From Clostridia bacterium (GTDB lineage: Bacteria; Bacillota; Clostridia; Oscillospirales; Oscillospiraceae), in NCBI GenBank assembly GCA_021153265.1, contig JAGKTU010000012.1, forward strand, positions 1 to 35,494: a stretch of 35,494 nucleotides of DNA, written 5' to 3'. Shown piece after piece: positions 7,367 to 15,069 of the stretch. The position numbers and the translations under genes were made by a program. Position 1 is the stretch's first letter, and each line of letters opens with the position of its first letter. The notes beneath the pieces were generated by a model that made no database searches, was not told where the DNA came from, and saw only the letters and a list, made by a program, of their open reading frames with translations.

Positions 7367-9625
7367 TTATCTCGTCTGAATGGTCATCCGATGGCTGTAA
7401 GCCCGGTGAACCAGATAACCGGTTTCCGTTTCCGTGTACTTGACCCAGAAGGTCACATTGCCAAGCCTTGCACGGGTCACGCAAAGACCGGTTTCCCCGT
7501 CCAGAATGGCTTCGCCGGTTTCCTTCAGGTTCTGCAGGACTCGGATCACATCGGTTTTCAGAATCATCCGGTCGTCCATCATCTCGATGGCTTCGGTCGT
7601 ATAGTCAATGGTAAAGCCTAAGTCCACTTCTTCCACATCCTCATTCCAAACTTCGCCGAGCAGCTGATTTTTCAGGCTCAGACGGTTGTAGCGTTTTTCG
7701 CTGATATCGGGACAATGATCGGCAGATGTTCCATACACCAGTTCCAGCAGGTGCATGGATTCCCGACCCTCTCTTGCGAACCGATCCCGGCAGGCCATGC
7801 AGTAGCTCAAATAAGGCAGATCAGAACGTTCCAGACACTTGTCCGTCATCTTCTTTGCCACTTCCTTATTGGTATACTGAGTCAGACCGCCATAGCCGCA
7901 GCAGGGGGACTTGTCCCGGTCATATTCGGTTGCCTCTACTGTGCATCCCATTTGTTCTGCAATTCTACGAATAGCATCCTGGGTCTGGGAATCTCCTCTT
8001 GCGCCGCAGGCATCATGGATGGCAATAGGTCTGTCCATTCGCTTCGCCTTTTCCGGAAGCCCGACGGTTTCCAGAACATCCCAGATACCTATTGTCTCAT
8101 GCCGGGAGAGCTCTTTCTTACAGGTAGGACACCCGGCGATGATCACAGGACTACCCAGCTGCGCCAGCTTTTCATCCAGGAATTTTACGGTATCTTCCTG
8201 CATCTCATACCGGCCTGCCCAGTCACAAATGGCACCGCAGCATCCCAGCATCAGCGCAACGCCGCCCTCCAAACGATTGCACAGATCCAGATAAGCCGCT
8301 CTGACCGTAGCAGGAGCGATGGCAGTTGCCTGGCATCCGGGGAAGAATACGTACTTGCAGGTATCAAAACCCGGCTGTTTGCGGCAAAGGAAGGCTTCCT
8401 CATTGGAAAATACCATATCCATCAACGCAAATTCGTGGACTGCCAGGGACATTTTATCGGTATAAACCATGTTTTCCCTGGCCAGTTTGCAGATTTCTGC
8501 CATATCATAGCCGTTGGGGCACAGGATGCTGCACTGTCCGCAGAGAGAACAGGCATTAATAGGGCGGTTCATCATATGATCGCCCATGATAATGGAAACA
8601 TTGTTGTAAATCTCCCGGGTCAGAATCCGGGGGAACTTTTTATAGTGCTGCAGATAGACACAGCCCTTAATGCACTCGTCGCAATGACACTGAATACAGC
8701 GGCTGGCTTCCGCAACAGCAGATTCCCGGTCCGTAATCCGGATTCGATTGGACGCTTCCACTCCGCCTGTATTGGTATAGAGCCTTGTTTCTACGGATCC
8801 TTCTTCACCGCGGGTATTGCTGGGGTCTAAGTTCTGGGCAAGACGGTCAGCAGACAGCGCCGCTTTTTTGGCGGCAAAGGCTGCATCCAGCACGCCTTCC
8901 GTCTTTCCCGTAAGCAGTTTCTGTTCCCGGTATACCATAACCGTTTCATCTACAGTAAGACCGGGGTAAAGCTGCTGGGCAACGCTGTAGGATGCACCAA
9001 TCAGATCATATTTTTCCACCGTTTCGGCATACGCAGATGCCGGATCCGTGCTGAATTCAAATTTAATATCGGCTTTCTTCAGATCAGCCACTGTAGCTTC
9101 CTTAGCAGCCGCAGGAAGTTCCGGGATACACTCTGCGACCAGATCCGCAGCATCGGACTGGCTGCAATACACTGTTACGGGATACATTTTTTTCGCCAGT
9201 TCTCCTGCGAGAAATACGGAGAAGAGGTCCGCACCAAAGATGGCCGCTTTCTTTGCCTTTTTCCTCAGCAGTCCCTTCTTTTTGGCCCGTTCGCCGTAAC
9301 ACAATGCGGCGGCTTCCAGTTCCCGGACAGACACACCTTCCCCCAGTGTGCAGAGCTTGCACTTACCCTCACAGGGAGCTTCACAGAGCGCGGAAAGAAT
9401 ATAGGGGAAGGGTGTGATTTTCTCATACAATTGCAGTGCCTTGCTGAAATCCCCCGACGCAATGGCTGCCACCATAGCTTTGGTATCCAGTTTCAGCGGG
9501 CAGGCCGCGTTGCAGTAGGCAGGCTGTTCGTGCACGCAAAGAGATTCTCTGGCTTCCAGTTCCTCTTTGCTGAAAAGCTGCTTTTGGCGGTACACATGGG
9601 TGGATTGCCGTTCTTTAATGATCAT
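7367..9625 (-). CDS. Dicluster-binding oxidoreductase with HdrB-like CCG domains
   Basis: A 752-residue protein; ATG 9625 is preferred (GAGGAG ~10 nt upstream) over the GTG at 9634, which would sit on the site. Domain order: an N-terminal Fe-S domain like GltD/DPYD (CVHEQPAYCNAACPL, then CEAPCEGKCKLC, residues ~30-95); a degenerate nucleotide-binding fold (~120-290) where the GxGxxG loop reads FGADLFSVFLAG; two 4Fe-4S motifs (CIQCHCDECIKGC and CSLCGQCSILCP, ~310-380); two CCG domains as in heterodisulfide reductase HdrB/GlpC (PGCQ...GCCG...GCPTC and HDACG...PCCGYGG...CMAC, ~430-620); and a C-terminal ~110-residue extension. It probably passes electrons to or from the aldehyde oxidoreductase. 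Loss of the dinucleotide loop suggests it does not bind FAD in the usual way. Confidence 0.85.
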   Translation of the reverse strand: MIIKERQSTHVYRQKQLFSKEELEARESLCVHEQPAYCNAACPLKLDTKAMVAAIASGDFSKALQLYEKITPFPYILSALCEAPCEGKCKLCTLGEGVSVRELEAAALCYGERAKKKGLLRKKAKKAAIFGADLFSVFLAGELAKKMYPVTVYCSQSDAADLVAECIPELPAAAKEATVADLKKADIKFEFSTDPASAYAETVEKYDLIGASYSVAQQLYPGLTVDETVMVYREQKLLTGKTEGVLDAAFAAKKAALSADRLAQNLDPSNTRGEEGSVETRLYTNTGGVEASNRIRITDRESAVAEASRCIQCHCDECIKGCVYLQHYKKFPRILTREIYNNVSIIMGDHMMNRPINACSLCGQCSILCPNGYDMAEICKLARENMVYTDKMSLAVHEFALMDMVFSNEEAFLCRKQPGFDTCKYVFFPGCQATAIAPATVRAAYLDLCNRLEGGVALMLGCCGAICDWAGRYEMQEDTVKFLDEKLAQLGSPVIIAGCPTCKKELSRHETIGIWDVLETVGLPEKAKRMDRPIAIHDACGARGDSQTQDAIRRIAEQMGCTVEATEYDRDKSPCCGYGGLTQYTNKEVAKKMTDKCLERSDLPYLSYCMACRDRFAREGRESMHLLELVYGTSADHCPDISEKRYNRLSLKNQLLGEVWNEDVEEVDLGFTIDYTTEAIEMMDDRMILKTDVIRVLQNLKETGEAILDGETGLCVTRARLGNVTFWVKYTETETGYLVHRAYSHRMTIQTR

Positions 9626-9651
9626 TTCGCTCACTCTCCTCTCAGGGCTTT

Positions 9652-9715
9652 GTAGGGTAGAGGCTTACCCCCGGTATTCACAATCGGTTTCATCGGAGGC
9701 AAGCCCCCGCTCTAC
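9652..9715. repeat. Imperfect 22-nt inverted repeat between oxidoreductase genes
   Basis: GTAGGGTAGAGGCTTACCCC (from 9652) and the complement of 9694-9715 agree at most positions over 22 nt, giving a large imperfect hairpin in the 172-nt gap between the Mop gene and the dicluster gene. It resembles the GC-rich palindromic intergenic elements common in Oscillospiraceae genomes (from general knowledge). Confidence 0.55.
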
Positions 9716-9734
9716 AATGGTGCATATATGGGTA

Positions 9735-9759
9735 GAGAGGCGGCACGGGGCCGCCTCTC
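9735..9759. repeat. Perfect 10-bp GC-rich hairpin
   Basis: GAGAGGCGGC (9735-9744) and GCCGCCTCTC (9750-9759) flank a 5-nt loop. No T-run follows on the minus strand, so it is more likely a 3'-end-stabilising or processing structure after the aldehyde oxidoreductase mRNA, or an intergenic palindrome, than a full terminator. Confidence 0.6.
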
Positions 9760-9797
9760 CTATTGTAGCATAACTTGTTTTAAATTGGAACTTACAA

Positions 9798-12551
9798 TTA
9801 CTTCAGCTCAGCCAGGGCAGCCAGGACGACTTCGGGCAGAGCGGGGATGCGGGTGATACGAGCGCCGGTAGCGTTGTAAATTGCGTTCAGAATTGCAGGG
9901 TGAGGAGCATCCAGAGGAGCCTCGCCGCAGCCGGCAGCACCGTAAGGACCATTGGGACGGTAGGTCTCCAGATAGTGCAGTTCGATGTCATCGGGAACAT
10001 CCTTGGGATAAGGAATACCGCAGTTCTTCAGGCTGGTGTGCTTGCTCAGATCCTCGAAGTCCTCGGTCAGAGCCAGGCCGATGCCCTGTGCCAGACCGCC
10101 GTAGAAGTTGCCGTCAACCAGCAGTCTGTTCATGATGGTACCGACGTCAGCGACGCAGGTGAACTTCTCAACAGTGACCTTACCGGTCTTGGTATCGACA
10201 CAGACCTCGGGCAGGAACAGGGTGTACATGTAGGTTGCGAAGGGTTCGCCCTGAGAGGTAGCCTGATCCACGGGGTGCGTTGCGCAGTAGTCGCAGACCC
10301 AGTTGCCCAGAACCTTGGTCTCGATGCCTTCAGCCTTCATTTCGTCATAGGTGCGGTAGGTGCCGTCTTCCTTACGCATTGCTGCCAGCAGGTTTTCTGC
10401 TGCCAGACGGCAGGCGTTACCGGACATGACCTGGGAACGGGAACCGCCGGCGGGGCCGGAGTTGGGAGCCAGCTTGGTATCGTTCATGACCAGCTTGATC
10501 TGATCGGGACGGATACCTGCCTGGCGCAGGGTCTCGTGAGCGGACATCAGAGTACCCATATCAGCGCCCTGACCATGGTCTTCCCAACAGGTGTACATGG
10601 TGACAGTGCCATCGGGATTCAGTTCGGCGTAAGCCTGAGATGCGTCAACACCGTCCAGACCGCAGCCGTAAACGCCGGAGGCAACGCCGATGCCGTACTT
10701 ATAGCGGCCATCGGAGGCTGCGTTCTTCTCAGCAACTCTCTTCTTGCCTGCTTCATACAGAGGACGGGCCATCTTGTACATTTCTTCCAGACAGTAGACG
10801 TCGGGAGCGTAGCCGGTGGGGATCGTGGACTTCTCAGACTCCTTGTAGCAGTTCAGCTCGCGGATGTCGAAGGGATCCATGCCCATCTTGGCAGCCAGCA
10901 CGTCGATGGCGATTTCAGAGCCCATGAAGGACTGGGGAGAACCGTAAGCACGGAATGCGGAGCCCCATGCATGGTTTGTGAAGACGGTCTGGGACTTGTT
11001 GCGGATGGTGGGGATGTCGTAGCCTGCGCCAACGAACTGGCTGAGGCGGTGAGTCAGCAGATCACCGAACTCGGAGTAAGGACCGTGGTCGATGTAGTTG
11101 TTGCCCCACAGACCCAGGATCTTACCCTTCTCGTCAGCGGCCAGCTTGATGTTCATGAAGCCGGGAGAGCGCTTACCGGTGTAGGTGATGTTCTGGAACT
11201 GGTTGAAGACCAGGGAGACGGGCTTGCCGATGATCTTGGCAGCTGCACCCAGGATGGCTTCGTTGGTGGGGGAGAACTTGTAGCCGAAGGTACCGCCGGC
11301 ATGGTTCTGAACGATTCTCAGCTTGTCCATGGGAACGCCGATACCGTCAGAGATCATGGGCATATGCAGGTGGATACCGATGGACTTGGAGTGGACGGTA
11401 ACCATGCCGTCTTCGTCAATGTATGCATAGCCGCAGTCGGGCTCCAGGTGCAGGTGGGGCTGACGGGAGCAGTAGGACTCGATCTCAACCACATTGGGAG
11501 CGGCATCGAAGTCGATGTCGGGACCCTTGATACAGTTGGTCTCATAGTAAGCATTGGGAACACCGGGATGGATCTCGATTGCGTCTTCGGCAATGGCGTC
11601 CATAGCGTTCATGTAAGCGGGCAGCAGCTCGATGTCAACCTTGACAGCGTCAGCAGCAGCACGGGCATGAGCCTCGGTATCAGCAGCAACGATGGCAATG
11701 GCATCGCCGAACTGGAAGATCTTCTCGTCACACAGGACAGGACGATCCCAGCCGTCACACTTGTTGTTCAGAGGCAGCATGACCAGACCGTTGATGCGGT
11801 TCTTGCCGCCGGCAGCCACGATGTCCTTAGCGGTGATGATTCTCTCAACACCGGGCATCTTCTCAGCCTCAGAGGTGTCGACACCCTTCAGCAGAGCATG
11901 AGAAACCTTAGCCTGGACCAGAGCCAGACGCAGGGTGCCTTCAGGCATCTTCAGAGCGTCGTCAGCGCCGAAGTCCCAGGTACCCATGACCTTGGCAGCA
12001 GCGGAGGGACGGACATACTTGGTGCCGATGATGGAGTCACCGGTGGGCTTGAAGACCAGGTCTTCCTTGGTGATCTCTCCGCGGTAAACGCGGGCAGCGT
12101 CCATAACAGCGTCGACCAGGGGCTTGTAACCGGTGCAGCGGCACAGGTTGCGGTTCTTCTGGAACCAGTCACGGACTTCTTCACGGGTGGGAGCATTGTT
12201 GTTGTCCAGCAGGACTTTGGCGGTCATGATGAAACCGGGGGAGCAGAAGCCACACTGAGCGCAGCCGTGAGCCATCCAGGCGACCTGCAAGGGGTGCATA
12301 TCGGAAATGGTACCGATGCCTTCAATGGTGGTGATCTCAGCATTCTCTCTGATCTTGCTCAGCTTCATAATGCAGGAACGTGCAACCTTGCCGTCCACAA
12401 TGACATTACAGGCACCGCAGTGGCCCTCGCCGCAGCCGATTTTACAGCCGGTCAGCAGCAGACGCTCACGCAGGAAGCTGGCCAGAGTCTCGTTCTCGCC
12501 TACCAGAACCGTACGGGGTGTGCCGTTGATGATGAATGTTCTCTTGATCAT
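9798..12551 (-). CDS. mop: Molybdopterin-dependent aldehyde oxidoreductase, Mop type
   Basis: A 917-residue single-chain enzyme of the xanthine oxidase family that oxidises aldehydes to acids with water, without a flavin domain. The first 2Fe-2S site has C40, C45, C48, C60 and the second C100, C103, C137, C139, the same numbers as in Desulfovibrio gigas Mop (907 aa). The molybdenum domain includes GGTFGYKFSPTNEA, the FRAYGSPQ loop and the terminal GCGEAPLDAPH, where E877 corresponds to the catalytic Glu869. GGGAGG lies 8 nt before the ATG. It follows the small gene at 12593-12844 by 41 nt. The very even codon choice suggests high expression. The cofactor is likely molybdopterin cytosine dinucleotide (family knowledge); the aldehyde substrate is unknown. 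Confidence 0.95.
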   Translation of the reverse strand: MIKRTFIINGTPRTVLVGENETLASFLRERLLLTGCKIGCGEGHCGACNVIVDGKVARSCIMKLSKIRENAEITTIEGIGTISDMHPLQVAWMAHGCAQCGFCSPGFIMTAKVLLDNNNAPTREEVRDWFQKNRNLCRCTGYKPLVDAVMDAARVYRGEITKEDLVFKPTGDSIIGTKYVRPSAAAKVMGTWDFGADDALKMPEGTLRLALVQAKVSHALLKGVDTSEAEKMPGVERIITAKDIVAAGGKNRINGLVMLPLNNKCDGWDRPVLCDEKIFQFGDAIAIVAADTEAHARAAADAVKVDIELLPAYMNAMDAIAEDAIEIHPGVPNAYYETNCIKGPDIDFDAAPNVVEIESYCSRQPHLHLEPDCGYAYIDEDGMVTVHSKSIGIHLHMPMISDGIGVPMDKLRIVQNHAGGTFGYKFSPTNEAILGAAAKIIGKPVSLVFNQFQNITYTGKRSPGFMNIKLAADEKGKILGLWGNNYIDHGPYSEFGDLLTHRLSQFVGAGYDIPTIRNKSQTVFTNHAWGSAFRAYGSPQSFMGSEIAIDVLAAKMGMDPFDIRELNCYKESEKSTIPTGYAPDVYCLEEMYKMARPLYEAGKKRVAEKNAASDGRYKYGIGVASGVYGCGLDGVDASQAYAELNPDGTVTMYTCWEDHGQGADMGTLMSAHETLRQAGIRPDQIKLVMNDTKLAPNSGPAGGSRSQVMSGNACRLAAENLLAAMRKEDGTYRTYDEMKAEGIETKVLGNWVCDYCATHPVDQATSQGEPFATYMYTLFLPEVCVDTKTGKVTVEKFTCVADVGTIMNRLLVDGNFYGGLAQGIGLALTEDFEDLSKHTSLKNCGIPYPKDVPDDIELHYLETYRPNGPYGAAGCGEAPLDAPHPAILNAIYNATGARITRIPALPEVVLAALAELK

Positions 12552-12592
12552 ACCGTTTTCCTCCCTAAATATATTGAAAGTTTTGGGATTTT

Positions 12593-12844
12593 TTACTTGT
12601 GGGTGCCGCAGGGATCTTCATCAGGGCCGCCCCCGGTCAGGTCCTGCATACGCTGCATGCCGCGGGAAGTGTAAAATACCAGCTGGGAAATACTGCCGTC
12701 CAGATTTTCTCCCCGAAGTACCAGACCGTTGGCGGTCTCGTAATAGTCAATGGGGAGGGTACGGCGGTAAGTTTTTCCCGTGGCCTCGTCCACAACTTCA
12801 ATGGTTACTTCCTTGGCGGAAATTGCGAAAATCTTTTCTTCCAT
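12593..12844 (-). CDS. Small protein of unknown function, first gene of mop operon
   Basis: 83 residues from the ATG at 12844 (AGAAGGTG 7 nt upstream). The first ~60 residues read as beta-rich (KEVTIEVVDEATGKTYRRTL), and the tail is Gly/Pro-rich with a terminal PCGTHK that could bind metal. It is the first gene after a strong promoter and precedes mop by 41 nt, so an accessory or regulatory role for the oxidoreductase is inferred. I do not recognise the family. Confidence 0.7.
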   Translation of the reverse strand: MEEKIFAISAKEVTIEVVDEATGKTYRRTLPIDYYETANGLVLRGENLDGSISQLVFYTSRGMQRMQDLTGGGPDEDPCGTHK

Positions 12845-12893
12845 GTAAAACACCTTCTGTATTTTCTTCCAGGGCATGCTTTGCCACATCTTT

Positions 12894-12942
12894 ATTGTAG
12901 CTCACAGATTGTTTTGTTTACAACTTGCAACTCGTTGCAAGT
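12894..12942 (-). promoter_or_regulatory. mop operon promoter with palindromic operator
   Basis: Minus-strand -35 TTGTAA (12923-12918) and -10 TACAAT (12899-12894), 18-nt spacer. Immediately upstream and touching the -35 is a perfect palindrome: ACTTGCAAC (12923-12931), 2-nt spacer, GTTGCAAGT (12934-12942). The half-site matches CAACTTGC elements in the other two promoters of the locus. Likely the binding site of the ModE-like HTH regulators (inference). Confidence 0.65.
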
Positions 12943-12944
12943 CG

Positions 12945-12988
12945 CAGAAAAACAGAAGTACCGCTTGTGTAACTTTCACAAGCGGTAC
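12945..12988 (-). terminator. Intrinsic terminator of the 13025-13972 gene
   Basis: Perfect 12-bp stem: GTACCGCTTGTG (12958-12969) with CACAAGCGGTAC (12977-12988) around a 7-nt loop, followed on the minus strand by TTCTGTTTTTCTG. It separates the upstream methyltransferase from the mop operon. Confidence 0.75.
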
Positions 12989-13024
12989 CGTTAAAAATAA
13001 TATTATTTTTGATAAATTGCGCAT

Positions 13025-13972
13025 TTATTTACACAACACCAGTGTTCCACCTACATCGCACAGGGGCATTGCCGGAATTTTGCATCCGAGTTCCACTTCG
13101 TAGGCCACCAGTGCCTCCGCCACACCCGGCAGTTTCGGACTGCCCCAGTCGTGCAGCATCAGATAACCCCCCTCCTCCAGCCGGGGCCAGAAATAGCGAA
13201 GGCCATCCAATGTGGTCTGATAAAAGTCCACGTCCAAAGACACCAGACAGAACCGTTCCTCCAGTCCCTCCAGAGATTCCGGAAAGAAACCGGGCTTTAC
13301 CGTTATGGAAGCCGGATAGGGCATGATTGCCAGAACTTTATCAATGGCAGTATTCCGGTGGGCCGCCTGGAAGGAATCCGCAGCGCAGGTATTCTCCGCA
13401 AAGCCTTCAAAACTGTCAAAGAGGTAGAGTTTCCGATTCGGCATCAGCTGATTGATGCACCGGGCAAAGAAGCCCCGGTAAACACCCAGCTCCGCTGCCG
13501 CACCGGGAACCTCCGCCAGACGGCGGCACAGCAGTTCCAGGGTTGCCAGGCGGACATAGTCATTGCTCAAATCTTTTTCCGGCAGGCTGTGGGGATTCAG
13601 CTGTGCCGGGGTGGGAACCATCCGCTGTTTGGGGATCAGCTTTTTCAGGAGGTCTTCACCCAGGATCTCCTTTGCGGCAGAACAAGCTTCGTTGCGGTCC
13701 AGAAGGATGGTATTGTTTTTCAGAAACAGACACCTTTCTGCCGGAATTCCCAGCTGGCAACACCGATCAGCAATGGCATCGGCATGCCGGGCGGTGATGA
13801 TCAGCAGATCGCCGTCAGAAATATCCAGCTGCTGCGGCAGGATCACCGGTTTTTCCAGGAAGGTATCTCCCATGGGAAAGCTGTCCACAAAGGCTTCCAC
13901 CCGTTCCAGGTCAAAGCCCTGCTCCAGCAATTCCGACGCACCGCAACCGGTACCCCACACATAAATGCCCAT
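13025..13972 (-). CDS. TylF/MycF-like methyltransferase with N-terminal Rossmann-like domain
   Basis: 315 residues from the ATG at 13972 (GGGAGG 8 nt upstream). Residues 1-~90 look like a small nucleotide-binding fold (YVWGTGCGASELL, then a FVDSFP strand end and LLIITARHADA). Residues ~140-315 match the TylF/MycF macrocin-O-methyltransferase family: AAELGVYRGFFA (SAM site), LYLFDSFEGF, VSLDVDFYQTT (metal/catalytic Asp region) and MLHDWGSPKLPGV. It has its own promoter, divergent from the plus-strand operon, and a terminator. It may modify a sugar or small molecule; a link with the Mo locus is only positional. Confidence 0.75.
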   Translation of the reverse strand: MGIYVWGTGCGASELLEQGFDLERVEAFVDSFPMGDTFLEKPVILPQQLDISDGDLLIITARHADAIADRCCQLGIPAERCLFLKNNTILLDRNEACSAAKEILGEDLLKKLIPKQRMVPTPAQLNPHSLPEKDLSNDYVRLATLELLCRRLAEVPGAAAELGVYRGFFARCINQLMPNRKLYLFDSFEGFAENTCAADSFQAAHRNTAIDKVLAIMPYPASITVKPGFFPESLEGLEERFCLVSLDVDFYQTTLDGLRYFWPRLEEGGYLMLHDWGSPKLPGVAEALVAYEVELGCKIPAMPLCDVGGTLVLCK

Positions 13973-14003
13973 GGATGTAACCTCCCATAAAAACTTTGCC
14001 TCC

Positions 14004-14031
14004 ATTATAGCAAATCTGCACAACTTTTCAA
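14004..14031 (-). promoter_or_regulatory. Promoter of the TylF-like gene
   Basis: Minus-strand -35 TTGAAA (14031-14026), 16-nt spacer, -10 TATAAT (14009-14004), 30-odd nt before the ATG. It is divergent from the plus-strand promoter at 14050-14078. Confidence 0.6.
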
Positions 14032-14049
14032 GATGCCAACATATTTTTA

Positions 14050-14113
14050 TTTACAACTTGCTCAATTTTGCGTATAGTAAATACATGGAACTTGTATTTG
14101 ATTACAACTTGCT
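14050..14113 (+). promoter_or_regulatory. Promoter of plus-strand cofactor/transport operon with two CAACTTGC sites
   Basis: -35 TTTACA (14050-14055), 17-nt spacer, -10 TATAGT (14073-14078). The 12-mer TTACAACTTGCT occurs exactly twice, at 14051-14062 (over the -35) and 14102-14113 (in the leader), 51 nt apart, about five helical turns. The same core occurs at 12918-12928 and, reversed, at 3606-3613. This suggests control by looping or repression by the HTH protein the operon encodes (inference). Confidence 0.65.
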
Positions 14114-14142
14114 TTTTCTTACGATTTGAGGGGAGAGGTTTT

Positions 14143-15069
14143 ATGCAGATCGGCGCACTGATCGTTGCCGCAGGTATGTCCACACGGATGGGAGAATTTA
14201 AGCCCATGCTGAGCATCGGTTCCATCTCCGTTGCCCAGCGGGTCATTGCAACATTGTCCCAGGCAGGTGTCAGTAAGATTGTCATGGTCACCGGTTACAA
14301 TGCCACCATCCTGGAGCGGCATCTTTCCGGCAACGGCATCATTTTCCTGCGGAACGAACAGTATGAGACCACCCAGATGTTTGACTCTGTCAAAATCGGT
14401 CTTTCCTATCTGCAGGACAAGTGTGACAAGGTTCTATTCACCCCTGTGGATGTGCCGCTCTTTACGGCGAAAACCGTAAAAACCATTCTGGATTCCGGTG
14501 CTCCCCTTGCCTGTCCCATGTGTGAAGGGCAACAGGGCCATCCCATTCTCATTTCCAACGAACTGCTTCCAGAGATTTTAAATGACTGTGGAGAAATGGG
14601 GCTGAAGGGAGCTATGGACCGGTGCAGCGTGCCGCTGAAGCGGATTGACGTGGATGACCCCGGCACCATTCACGATGCGGACACTCCGGAGGATTTTTCT
14701 GCTTTGGTGAACTATCACAATTCCCAGCTGGTACGGCCTGTTGTGAATGTTTCCCTGAATAAGGAAAAGCCCTTCTTTGACAGTAAGATCGCTATGCTTT
14801 TGATGCTGGTGGATGAAACAAAATCTGTCCGGGCAGCCGGGCAGCGGATGCAACTGAGCTATTCCAGCTGCTGGAACATTATCCGCACTTTGGAGAGTCA
14901 GCTAAACTATTCCCTGATCGAACGCAGCCAGGGTGGCGCAGGCGGCAGCACCAGTGTACTGACAGCCCGGGGGCGGTTGCTTCTGGAGCGTTATACCGCA
15001 TACGAAAAAACCTTGAAAGAACAGGCCAACGCCTTGTATGAAACTTACTTTGGAGGGCTGCTCGAATGA
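14143..15069 (+). CDS. MobA/MocA-like NTP transferase fused to ModE-like HTH
   Basis: 308 residues; the ATG at 14143 has GGGGAGAGG 6 nt upstream. Residues 1-~195: intact cytidylyl/guanylyltransferase P-loop AAGMSTRMGEFKPM, acidic metal motif PVDVPLF, and QGHPILI, as in MobA/MocA, which attach CMP or GMP to molybdopterin. Residues ~210-300: ModE-type winged helix (SVRAAGQRMQLSYSSCWNII, Gly-rich wing GGAGGST, LTARGRLLLERY). The fusion suggests an enzyme that also reports cofactor status to DNA, plausibly through the CAACTTGC sites just upstream of its own gene. It overlaps the phosphatase gene by 4 nt (ATGA). Confidence 0.88.
   Translation: MQIGALIVAAGMSTRMGEFKPMLSIGSISVAQRVIATLSQAGVSKIVMVTGYNATILERHLSGNGIIFLRNEQYETTQMFDSVKIGLSYLQDKCDKVLFTPVDVPLFTAKTVKTILDSGAPLACPMCEGQQGHPILISNELLPEILNDCGEMGLKGAMDRCSVPLKRIDVDDPGTIHDADTPEDFSALVNYHNSQLVRPVVNVSLNKEKPFFDSKIAMLLMLVDETKSVRAAGQRMQLSYSSCWNIIRTLESQLNYSLIERSQGGAGGSTSVLTARGRLLLERYTAYEKTLKEQANALYETYFGGLLE

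Noticed and set aside
9900..12674. Plus-strand open frame of 924 codons opposite mop
   Set aside because: It is antisense to a gene with clear catalytic motifs; the frame is open because of the biased codon use of mop. No ribosome site or known domain.
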